Source of the DNA: Gemmatimonadota bacterium
GTDB lineage: Bacteria; Gemmatimonadota; Gemmatimonadetes; Gemmatimonadales; Gemmatimonadaceae
Assembly (NCBI GenBank): GCA_023249395.1
Contig: JAHFCS010000176.1
Location: 1 to 5,398 of the forward strand
Length of the DNA: 5,398 nucleotides
Direction: 5' to 3'
Below are positions 1-5,398 of this stretch, one piece after another (position 1 is the stretch's first letter; each line of letters begins with the position of its first letter). Made by a program: the position numbers and the translations under genes. The notes under the pieces were generated by a model. It searched no databases. It had not been told where the DNA came from and saw only the letters and a program-made list of their open reading frames with translations.

Positions 1-177
1 CTTCGCTTCCGGGGATTCAGGAACGCCGTCGAGACGTTGGGGATAGCCGCAACCCTTCCGGGCGTCCTCGCGGAGCGGACACAGGCTATGAGCAAGGCGC
101 CCGCTCTGCCCTACGGCGTCGTCATGGCAATCGGGGCAATCTGTGCTGGATGGCTGCCGGGGTTGCTTCTCCGGTAG
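1..177 (+). CDS. cpaA: Prepilin peptidase CpaA/TadV, A24 family, C-terminal fragment
   Basis: The reading frame is open from base 1 and ends at TAG 175-177, giving the last 58 residues of a protein whose start lies to the left. The visible part has a basic, amphipathic stretch, then the motif APALPYGVVMAIGAICAGW, a hydrophobic final helix of about 18 residues, and an arginine at the end. A 'PxLPYGVAIAxGAL' type ending is characteristic of type IV leader peptidases (A24), and of the small CpaA/TadV form in tad operons. Such enzymes are inner-membrane aspartyl proteases that cleave the leader of Flp prepilins and pseudopilins. The catalytic aspartates and the GxGD motif would lie upstream and cannot be checked. 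The position directly before cpaB, as in many tad operons, supports the call. Family assignment rests on a short piece plus context. Confidence 0.8.
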   Translation, partial: LRFRGFRNAVETLGIAATLPGVLAERTQAMSKAPALPYGVVMAIGAICAGWLPGLLLR

Positions 178-214
178 AAGATTGAACTCACGGGAATCGA
201 AACCGGCCTCAGGC

Positions 215-219
215 AGGGA
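215..219 (+). promoter_or_regulatory. Shine-Dalgarno sequence of cpaB
   Basis: AGGGA ends six bases before the ATG at 226. It is the only clear purine-rich site in the 48-base spacer between the peptidase stop and cpaB. The spacer shows no convincing promoter or hairpin terminator, so read-through from the upstream gene is likely. Confidence 0.6.
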
Positions 220-225
220 TAGACA

Positions 226-1122
226 ATGGGTGGACGATATAAAATTGTTTTCTGGGGTGCCCTCGCGGTCGCGATAATCGCGACGTTCGGCGCCTACCGC
301 TATCTGGCTGCCAACAGTGGGCCGCTCAAGGTCGAGACGCGGCCAGTGGTGATCGCAAGTCGCGACATCCCGGAAGGCTCGGCCATCGATCGCACGGCAT
401 TGGTGCTTGCCGCGTGGCCGCTCCAGGCAATACCGGCGGGCGCCTTTGCCAGCCTCGACTCGGTCGTTGGTCGCGTAACTCGTATCAGCGTGTTCAGTGG
501 TGAGCCGATAGTGCCGGGACGACTTGCCCCGCCGGGATCGGGTCCCGGCCTCGAGCTAAAGATCCCGCCCGGGCAACGAGCGATGGCGGTGCGGATCAAT
601 GACGTTGCGGGCATCAGCGGCTTGCTTCAGCCAAACAGTCGCGTTGACGTGCTTGTGACCCTGAGTGATCAGGTTACCGGCAAGCAGGTCGCGAAGCTCT
701 TCATGGAAAACATGAGGGTCCTTTCCGTCGGAACGGAAATCCAGAGGGATGCGTCCGGTAAAGCGACGAACGCCACGACCGTCACGCTCGGGGTTACGCC
801 CGATGAAGCTGAGCGCCTGGCGATCGCGATGAACACCGGTTGGATTCAGCTCGTGCTCCGCGGTTATGGAGACCCCGATAGCGTCCGGACACGCGGAGCC
901 ACGTCAATCGACGTCCTGTCGCAACTGCGCGGCGGAACGGCCGTGCCGGTCGATGCTCAGCCCCGGCCTGTTCAGACAGCTCCCCGCCGCGTAATCGTCA
1001 GCCCGCCGGTAATCATCCAGCGGCCGCCGCCCCCGCCGCCCCCGCCGGATTCGGCAGTGGTGAACGTATACCGCGCCGGAAAAGCGACGCCGCAGAAGTT
1101 CGATACGACGATCAAGCGTTGA
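226..1122 (+). CDS. cpaB: Flp pilus assembly protein CpaB/RcpC (SAF domain)
   Basis: This 298-residue protein has the layout of CpaB/RcpC. A single N-terminal membrane helix spans about residues 8-28. A SAF domain covers about 40-103, with the typical VVIASRDIPEGSAI beginning and a GEPIVPGRL end. The RcpC-type domain follows at about 108-215, including KIPPGQRAMAVRINDVAGISG, a PNSRVDVLVT strand, and TVTLGVTPDEAERLAIA. CpaB proteins are held in the inner membrane, project into the periplasm and are needed for secretin function in Tad pilus assembly. The C-terminal part (about 240-275) is proline-rich and contains eight prolines in a row (267-274). The last residues, VVNVYRAGKATPQKF, resemble the usual short conserved tail of the family. 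The ATG at 226 is chosen for its Shine-Dalgarno site and because the membrane helix follows at once. The stop overlaps a possible TTG start of cpaC. Confidence 0.93.
   Translation: MGGRYKIVFWGALAVAIIATFGAYRYLAANSGPLKVETRPVVIASRDIPEGSAIDRTALVLAAWPLQAIPAGAFASLDSVVGRVTRISVFSGEPIVPGRLAPPGSGPGLELKIPPGQRAMAVRINDVAGISGLLQPNSRVDVLVTLSDQVTGKQVAKLFMENMRVLSVGTEIQRDASGKATNATTVTLGVTPDEAERLAIAMNTGWIQLVLRGYGDPDSVRTRGATSIDVLSQLRGGTAVPVDAQPRPVQTAPRRVIVSPPVIIQRPPPPPPPPDSAVVNVYRAGKATPQKFDTTIKR
1024..1047 (+). repeat. Eight-codon proline run in cpaB
   Basis: Eight consecutive CCG/CCC codons encode residues 267-274 of CpaB. The codons alternate between CCG and CCC rather than being one pure repeat. The run sits in a proline-rich linker between the RcpC domain and the conserved C-terminal tail. 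Confidence 0.85.
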
Positions 1123-1139
1123 CCCGTTTCATTGCTCTC

Positions 1140-2399
1140 ATGAAATCCCTTCGCCGCACCCGCACTACATCTTTTCGGGAGGTTCGTCTGAAAGTCCCCG
1201 CACAACTGGCGGTCATTGCCCTCGGAATTGCAGCGACCATGGCAGTTGCCGGCTCCGCCCGCGCACAGGCAGGCTCGACGGCCATTCCTCTGCAATCGGA
1301 TCCGATCACGCGCGTTGACCTGCCGGTTGGACGAGCGTATCCGCTGACTACGCCGGTGACGATCTCCAAGGTGTCGATCACCAACAGTGAGATTGCTGAC
1401 GTGGTCGTCATCAGCGCTCGCGAGATAGTGATCAACGCGAAGGCGGCGGGTGAGACCGACGCTCTCCTCTGGCTCGCCAACGGCGCTCGCCAGCACTTCC
1501 GGATTGCAGTTCACTCACCGTCCGACCGGCTACAGATCGCGCTGTACATCAAGATCGCGGAGGTGAGGCGGGATTTTCTACGCAACCTTGGCACTTCGGG
1601 CCTGTACCGGAACGCGGGGACACGCGCAGGCACAGGAACCTTCCAGAGCGACAATGCGATCAACCAGGCGACCGGAAAGATCACGCTGCCCGAGCTCGGT
1701 TTCGGCACCGTTTTAACCGATTTTGGTACGAAACACCTCCTCGCCCTGCTCAGTGTCGAGGAGCAGAATGGACGCGCCCGGACTCTCGCCGAGCCAAATC
1801 TTCTCGCGGGCAACAAGGACTCGGCGACGTTTCTCGCGGGCGGCGAGATCCCGATCCCTGTCATACAGTCGACGGGCGCCGGTGGCGGCGGTGGCGGAGG
1901 TGGCAATGTTGTTCCGGTCACCATCGTCTTCAAGGAATTCGGAATCCGGCTTAAATTCAATGCCGAGATCGTGAGCGACAGCCTGATCAAGCTGCACGTT
2001 TCGCCTGAGGTTTCCAGCCTCGACTTCACCAACGGGGTGCTCATTTCCGGTTTTCGCATCCCGGCGCTCCGGACGCGCCGTGTCGAGACCACCGTCGATG
2101 TTCCGCGAGATCAGAGCATGATCATTTCCGGATTGTTCAGCAACGAGCAGGAGCGCGTCCGAACCGGAATTCCATATCTGATGGACATACCAATACTCGG
2201 CGCGCTCTTCTCGAGCACGCGCTGGCAGAACAACGAGAGCGAGCTGCTCGTTGTCGTTACGCCGGTGCTCGTAGATCCGCGCGATCCGCGTCCACAGGAC
2301 ATACTCAGGCTTCTGCCCGACACGGCGCTGCCGGCACGAGACGCAATTCAGAAGAAGCTCCAGCCGGCGAACAAGCCGCCTTCGCCAATTATCCGTTGA
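1140..2399 (+). CDS. cpaC: Flp pilus outer-membrane secretin CpaC/RcpA
   Basis: This gene encodes the secretin that forms the outer-membrane channel for the Flp pilus. Numbered from the ATG at 1140 (419 residues), it has a basic start, a hydrophobic segment at about 19-37 and a likely signal peptidase site after ARA at residue 42. An N-terminal secretin-associated domain (about 56-125) carries the PVTISKVSITNSEIADVVV pattern of CpaC proteins. The secretin domain lies at about 198-380. Its hallmarks are EPNLLA followed by GGEIPIPV (234-241), VFKEFGIRLKF, VETTVDVPRDQSMIISGLF (315-333), GIPYLMDIPILGALF, and ESELLVVVTPVLVDP. An eight-glycine run (248-255) interrupts the domain. The start is uncertain: TTG 1119 overlaps the cpaB stop, ATG 1140 is the only ATG before the signal peptide, and CTG 1188 has the best ribosome site. 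I list the ATG as the conventional choice. No cpaD follows; cpaE begins 13 bases after the stop. Confidence 0.94.
   Translation: MKSLRRTRTTSFREVRLKVPAQLAVIALGIAATMAVAGSARAQAGSTAIPLQSDPITRVDLPVGRAYPLTTPVTISKVSITNSEIADVVVISAREIVINAKAAGETDALLWLANGARQHFRIAVHSPSDRLQIALYIKIAEVRRDFLRNLGTSGLYRNAGTRAGTGTFQSDNAINQATGKITLPELGFGTVLTDFGTKHLLALLSVEEQNGRARTLAEPNLLAGNKDSATFLAGGEIPIPVIQSTGAGGGGGGGGNVVPVTIVFKEFGIRLKFNAEIVSDSLIKLHVSPEVSSLDFTNGVLISGFRIPALRTRRVETTVDVPRDQSMIISGLFSNEQERVRTGIPYLMDIPILGALFSSTRWQNNESELLVVVTPVLVDPRDPRPQDILRLLPDTALPARDAIQKKLQPANKPPSPIIR
1177..1182 (+). promoter_or_regulatory. Strong Shine-Dalgarno-like site inside the 5' end of cpaC
   Basis: GGGAGG lies five bases before an in-frame CTG at 1188. 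Initiation there would give a protein beginning M-K-V-P followed directly by the hydrophobic core, which is a textbook short signal peptide. Neither the TTG at 1119 nor the ATG at 1140 has a comparable site upstream. It could also be chance, since it simply encodes arginine-glutamate-valine codons in the longer reading. Confidence 0.4.
1881..1904 (+). repeat. Eight-codon glycine run in cpaC
   Basis: Eight consecutive GGN codons (GGT, GGC and GGA mixed) encode a glycine run between the GGEIPIPV strand and the VFKEFG strand of the secretin domain. In CpaC proteins this is a loop between two conserved beta strands, so extra flexible residues are tolerable there. Confidence 0.85.
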
Positions 2400-2403
2400 G
2401 GGG
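2398..2403 (+). promoter_or_regulatory. Shine-Dalgarno sequence of cpaE
   Basis: GAGGGG overlaps the TGA stop of cpaC and lies nine bases before the ATG at 2413. The arrangement suggests that ribosomes finishing cpaC can reinitiate on cpaE. Confidence 0.6.
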
Positions 2404-2412
2404 CGCTCTCTG

Positions 2413-3624
2413 ATGCAACGAAGCGCTCTCATAGTGGGCAACGCGGGAGGTCCTCCCGATCTGGTCGACAGCGTTCTCGCGAGATTCGGATTCCGGGCCG
2501 CAACCCACGTTTCGGACCGCGACAGCGCGCTCAGGCGGATGCAGGAGGAGCATTACGATCTGGTAGTGCTTCCGCTCAACGACATCCTCCCGGTGGAGCT
2601 CCTCGCTCTCGAGCGTGAGATCCGGAAAGACCTCGAAGTATCGATTATTGGGACCGCTTCATTCCCCGACGCCGATCTCATCCTGCGCGCAATGCGCGCT
2701 GGCATTCACGAGTTTCTGGTATCGCCCCCGCCTCCCGAGGAGCTGGCGGGAGCTGTCGAGCGGCTGATGCGACGGATGCTCGGCGATGTCAGGAAGGGCG
2801 AGCTGATAGCGGTATATAGCGCAAAGGGCGGACTCGGGACGACGACAATCGCGGTGAACATCGCGCAGGCGTTCGCGAACTCGCGGCCCGACTCGCGAGT
2901 TGCGCTCGCGGACCTGGTAGTCGCCGGAGGCGACGTGCGAGTATTTCTCAACCTCAAGCCCTCCTATGATCTCACGCATCTGGTAGCGAAAGGCAAACTG
3001 GTCGACGCCGAGCTGCTCAATTCGATCCTGAGTCCCGTGCCGGGTGGCGTGTGGGCGTTGCCGACAAGCGAGAATCCGGAGCCGGATGAGCTGTTCGACG
3101 CCGCCACCATCGGATCGATCCTCGACCTCCTTCGCGCCAACTTCGCCGTTACGGTCGCCGACTGCGAGCACCACTTGAGCGAGCGCACGCTGACCGCGCT
3201 TGACGCCGCAGATCGGGTTCTTCTTGTCACCGACATCACGGTGGCGTCACTTCGGAGCATGCAACGCACTCTCGGACTGTGCCGGCGGCTCGGCTACCCG
3301 GACAACAAGGTTTGCGTCGTCGTCAACCGTTATCAGTCAGCCGACGTATTACCATTAAAGGATGCTGAAAATCTGCTTCAGCGGGCCATCTACTGGCAGC
3401 TTCCCAACGATTATCGCCTGGCGGCCGCGGCCGTCACGAAAGGCGTCCCCCTTGTGGTCCACGACCCCGGTTCAAAGCTTGCGCACAGCTACCGGGATTT
3501 GGCAGTGAAGCTGGGAGGAGCGGCCGCAGAATACGCCGGATTTGCGCCTTCGGGTGACGCTCGAAGCGCGTCGCGCTTCCGGACGTTCTTCGGAATGGAA
3601 AGGAGGCTCGGAAATGTCACTTAA
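2413..3624 (+). CDS. cpaE: Pilus assembly ATPase-like protein CpaE/TadZ (receiver-like + ParA/MinD-like)
   Basis: This 403-residue protein has two parts. Residues about 3-122 form a receiver-like fold: a strand at ALIVG, YDLVVLPLND at 48-57, and RAGIHEFLVSPPPPEEL at 95-111. The phosphoacceptor aspartate expected after DLVVL is a proline, and the usual lysine before the conserved proline is a serine, so it is probably not phosphorylated. Residues about 129-370 form a ParA/MinD-type domain. It has a deviant Walker A, SAKGGLGTTT (136-145), that keeps the signature Lys138 but has Thr143 where the P-loop lysine normally stands. It also has an A' motif with Asp167, GGDVRVFLNLKPSYDL, a Walker B-like VTVAD ending at Asp250, and ALDAADRVLLVTDITVASLR. 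CpaE/TadZ proteins act in the cytoplasm, positioning the Tad machine. The C-terminal tail overlaps the ribosome site and first codons of cpaF. Confidence 0.91.
   Translation: MQRSALIVGNAGGPPDLVDSVLARFGFRAATHVSDRDSALRRMQEEHYDLVVLPLNDILPVELLALEREIRKDLEVSIIGTASFPDADLILRAMRAGIHEFLVSPPPPEELAGAVERLMRRMLGDVRKGELIAVYSAKGGLGTTTIAVNIAQAFANSRPDSRVALADLVVAGGDVRVFLNLKPSYDLTHLVAKGKLVDAELLNSILSPVPGGVWALPTSENPEPDELFDAATIGSILDLLRANFAVTVADCEHHLSERTLTALDAADRVLLVTDITVASLRSMQRTLGLCRRLGYPDNKVCVVVNRYQSADVLPLKDAENLLQRAIYWQLPNDYRLAAAAVTKGVPLVVHDPGSKLAHSYRDLAVKLGGAAAEYAGFAPSGDARSASRFRTFFGMERRLGNVT
3601..3606 (+). promoter_or_regulatory. Shine-Dalgarno sequence of cpaF, inside cpaE
   Basis: A perfect AGGAGG sits seven bases before the ATG at 3614 and within the last codons of cpaE. 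It decides the cpaF start: the frame is open further upstream to a TTG at 3542, but that extension would overlap cpaE by more than 80 bases and reads as non-coding shadow. Confidence 0.85.
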
Positions 3625-5050
3625 GGATCGGCTCACTCGCCGGCAGAATGGAGGCGTGCCCGCCACACCCGATGTTCCAGTCCCAACACCCGCGGATGTA
3701 CGGGCACCGGTTGCGCCACGGGGGCCGGGCGCCGCTGTCACATCCGGGATGTATGGCCGGCACATCGAGGAGGAAGTCCTTTCGGCCGTCGATCGGGTAA
3801 AGATCGACCTCCACAGGAAGCTCGTGGAGCGGCTCGATCTTGAAGCGTTGGAGCAGATCAAGGACGAGCGAATCATCAACGCCGAGATCCGCGCTGTCGT
3901 CACCGAGCTGTTGCGTGAGGAATCCACTCCGCTCACTCTCGCGGACCGCGAGAACATCGTCGAGCAGGTGCTCTATGAGATCACTGGTCTCGGCCCGCTC
4001 GAGCCTCTTTTCAGGGATCTGACGATCAGCGACATCCTGGTCAACGGCTCGAAGGAGATCTTCATCGAGCGGCATGGAAAACTGTCGCGCGTGTCGGCGG
4101 CGTTCCGCAACGATGCACATGTGCTGGCGGTGATCGATCGAATAGTGAGTCGCATCGGCCGTCGCGTTGACGAGTCGTCGCCAATGGTTGATGCGCGGCT
4201 GCCGGACGGATCGCGCGTCAACGCCATCATCCCGCCGCTCGCGCTTGACGGACCTGTTCTATCGATTCGCCGCTTCGGCGCGGACCTGTCGATGGCGAAG
4301 CTGATCGAGAACGGCACGCTCACCGACGAAATGGCACAGATGCTCGCGGCCTGCGTCGCCGCGCGTCTCAACATTCTGATCTCCGGCGGCACAGGCGCGG
4401 GAAAGACGACGCTGCTAAACGCGATGACGTCGTTCATTCCGTCGGACCAGCGCATCATCACCATCGAGGACGCCGCCGAGCTTCGCTTGCAGCAGGAGCA
4501 CGTGGTTCGCCTCGAGACCCGCCCTCCGAACGCCGAGGGTCAGGGCGAAGTGAAGGCGGCTGATCTGGTGAAGAACGCTCTGCGAATGCGCCCTGACCGC
4601 ATAATCGTCGGCGAGGTTCGAGCCGCCGAAGCGCTTGACATGCTTCAGGCGATGAACACCGGCCATGAGGGATCACTCTCGACCATTCACGCCAACAGCC
4701 CGCGCGACGCACTTTCACGCCTCGAAACGATGATCCTGATGGCCGGATCCAATCTTCCGGACCGCGCGATGCGCGAGCAGATCGCGTCGGCGCTCGATCT
4801 CATCATTCAGATCAGCCGCCTGGCCGACGGAAGCCGACGTATCGTGAGCGTCGTCGAGATCACGGGAATGGAAGGTCAGGTGACCGCAACCCAGGAGATT
4901 TACCACTTCCGCCGTCAGGGCATCGCCAGCGACGGGAAGGTCATCGGAGTATTCGAGGCGACCGGCATCCGGCCGGCGTTCAGCGAGCGACTCGCCGTGG
5001 CCGGAGTCGAGCTGCCGACAAGCATGTTCGCGGAGAGCTACGCCCGGTGA
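3614..5050 (+). CDS. cpaF: Flp pilus assembly motor ATPase CpaF/TadA (type II/IV secretion ATPase)
   Basis: This 478-residue protein is a clear CpaF/TadA, the hexameric cytoplasmic ATPase of the VirB11/PulE superfamily that powers Flp pilin polymerisation. Residues 14-45 are a proline- and alanine-rich linker. An N-terminal helical domain (about 50-125) ends in the YEITGLGPLEPLF motif, followed by ISDILVNGSKEIFIERHGKL and the VDARLPDGSRVNAIIPPLAL segment typical of CpaF. The ATPase core shows Walker A SGGTGAGKTT (257-266, Lys264), an aspartate box IITIEDAAEL (281-290), RMRPDRIIVGEVRAAEALD with the Walker B glutamate at 334, and the histidine box GHEGSLSTIHANSP (350-363). All key residues are present, so it should be active. 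The length is normal for the family. It overlaps cpaE by 11 bases and tadB by 4, indicating coupled translation. Confidence 0.96.
   Translation: MSLKDRLTRRQNGGVPATPDVPVPTPADVRAPVAPRGPGAAVTSGMYGRHIEEEVLSAVDRVKIDLHRKLVERLDLEALEQIKDERIINAEIRAVVTELLREESTPLTLADRENIVEQVLYEITGLGPLEPLFRDLTISDILVNGSKEIFIERHGKLSRVSAAFRNDAHVLAVIDRIVSRIGRRVDESSPMVDARLPDGSRVNAIIPPLALDGPVLSIRRFGADLSMAKLIENGTLTDEMAQMLAACVAARLNILISGGTGAGKTTLLNAMTSFIPSDQRIITIEDAAELRLQQEHVVRLETRPPNAEGQGEVKAADLVKNALRMRPDRIIVGEVRAAEALDMLQAMNTGHEGSLSTIHANSPRDALSRLETMILMAGSNLPDRAMREQIASALDLIIQISRLADGSRRIVSVVEITGMEGQVTATQEIYHFRRQGIASDGKVIGVFEATGIRPAFSERLAVAGVELPTSMFAESYAR
5032..5037 (+). promoter_or_regulatory. Probable Shine-Dalgarno sequence of tadB
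   Basis: GGAGAG ends nine bases before the GTG at 5047, inside the last codons of cpaF. It supports the GTG start, whose first bases overlap the cpaF stop in a GTGA arrangement. Confidence 0.5.
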
Positions 5051-5398
5051 TTCTGGTACTGGCCGGAATATTCGTTGCCACGATCTCGCTCGTAATCGGC
5101 GGATATCTCTTCATAAATCGCAGGGCGCTGGCCGAAGCGGACGTCGCACGGGAGAGATTGCGTCCGGAGGAATTGGCCGACCGGACGCTGACGCTCCTCA
5201 AGGACACGCGTATCAGCGAGGTCGACGTCCTCAACCGGCTCCTGAAGGGAAAGGACTGGGTGCGGGAGCTGCAGCTCCAGTTGATGCGCGCTGGCAGCCC
5301 GCTCAATCCCGGAGCGTTTGTGATGCTGTCGCTGGCTAGCGGCATCCTCGGGACCTTCATCGCTTTCGGGCTGCGATCGCCGACCCTCGCTTTCGGGG
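5047..5398 (+). CDS. tadB: Flp pilus inner-membrane platform protein TadB (type II secretion F family), N-terminal part
   Basis: The frame opens with GTG at 5047, in the GTGA overlap with the cpaF stop, and runs off the right edge after 117 residues. It begins with a hydrophobic helix (about residues 2-23, VLAGIFVATISLVIGGYLF), followed by a charged cytoplasmic stretch. Then comes the segment WVRELQLQLMRAGSPLNPGAF (71-91) and a second hydrophobic stretch at about 92-109. The pattern 'L..qL..AG.plrpgeF' just before a membrane helix is typical of TadB. The conserved GspF-like domain would lie to the right and is not seen. TadB and its usual partner TadC form the inner-membrane platform on which the CpaF motor acts, and tadB directly follows cpaF/tadA in most tad operons. 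The alternative, TadC, is less likely given the position. Confidence 0.87.
   Translation, partial: MILVLAGIFVATISLVIGGYLFINRRALAEADVARERLRPEELADRTLTLLKDTRISEVDVLNRLLKGKDWVRELQLQLMRAGSPLNPGAFVMLSLASGILGTFIAFGLRSPTLAFG

Noticed and set aside
178..225. Possible terminator or promoter in the largest gap between genes
   Set aside because: Only 48 bases long, with no stable hairpin followed by a T-run and no recognisable promoter; it holds only the ribosome site of cpaB.
238..245. TATAAAAT resembling a -10 promoter box
   Set aside because: It lies inside the first codons of cpaB (Tyr-Lys-Ile) and has no plausible -35 box at the right distance.
1713..2441. Long open frames on the minus strand opposite cpaC (for example 242 and 193 codons)
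   Set aside because: They are antisense shadows of a GC-rich, clearly conserved secretin gene. The translations are rich in Arg, Ser and Pro with no recognisable domain, and the proline run in one is just the complement of the glycine run.
3542..3613. Upstream TTG extension of cpaF by 24 codons
   Set aside because: It overlaps the coding end of cpaE, encodes an Arg-rich non-conserved stretch, and the ATG at 3614 has a perfect AGGAGG site.
1..5398. Defence system, mobile element, CRISPR or other novel system
   Set aside because: Every stretch is accounted for by a contiguous tad pilus operon; no transposase, terminal repeats, spaced direct repeats or unassigned gene was seen.

Overview
The window lies inside a tad/flp (Cpa) pilus operon. 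It carries six genes, all on the + strand and tightly packed: the 3' end of a prepilin peptidase (cpaA/tadV), then complete cpaB (rcpC), cpaC (rcpA, the secretin), cpaE (tadZ) and cpaF (tadA), then the 5' end of tadB. The sequence is GC-rich (about 60% by eye). The secretin implies a diderm bacterium. No gene for the CpaD/RcpB protein lies between cpaC and cpaE, which fits a non-proteobacterial lineage. The style of the CpaE and CpaF proteins makes me think of Gemmatimonadota or Acidobacteriota, but this is an impression and no search was run.

Layout: bases 1-177 encode the last 58 residues of the peptidase. A 48-base spacer holds a Shine-Dalgarno sequence and leads to cpaB (226-1122). cpaC follows, with an ambiguous start between 1119 and 1188, and ends at 2399. 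cpaE begins 13 bases later (2413-3624). cpaF (3614-5050) overlaps the end of cpaE by 11 bases, and tadB starts on a GTG that overlaps the cpaF stop by 4 bases and runs off the right edge. I see no convincing internal promoter or terminator, no RNA gene, no mobile element and no CRISPR array. The genes are probably transcribed together from a promoter to the left.

How they work together: the peptidase matures Flp-type pilins (not in this window). CpaF is the hexameric cytoplasmic ATPase that powers assembly, and TadB is its inner-membrane platform partner. CpaE/TadZ is a ParA/MinD-like protein thought to position the machine in the cell. CpaB sits in the periplasm anchored to the inner membrane, and CpaC forms the outer-membrane channel for the fibre.

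I do not find a new system here. The points worth a second look are details of a known one: an uncertain, possibly non-canonical start for cpaC; an eight-glycine run inside the secretin domain and an eight-proline run in its partner CpaB; a CpaE lacking both the receiver aspartate and the P-loop lysine; and the absence of cpaD.
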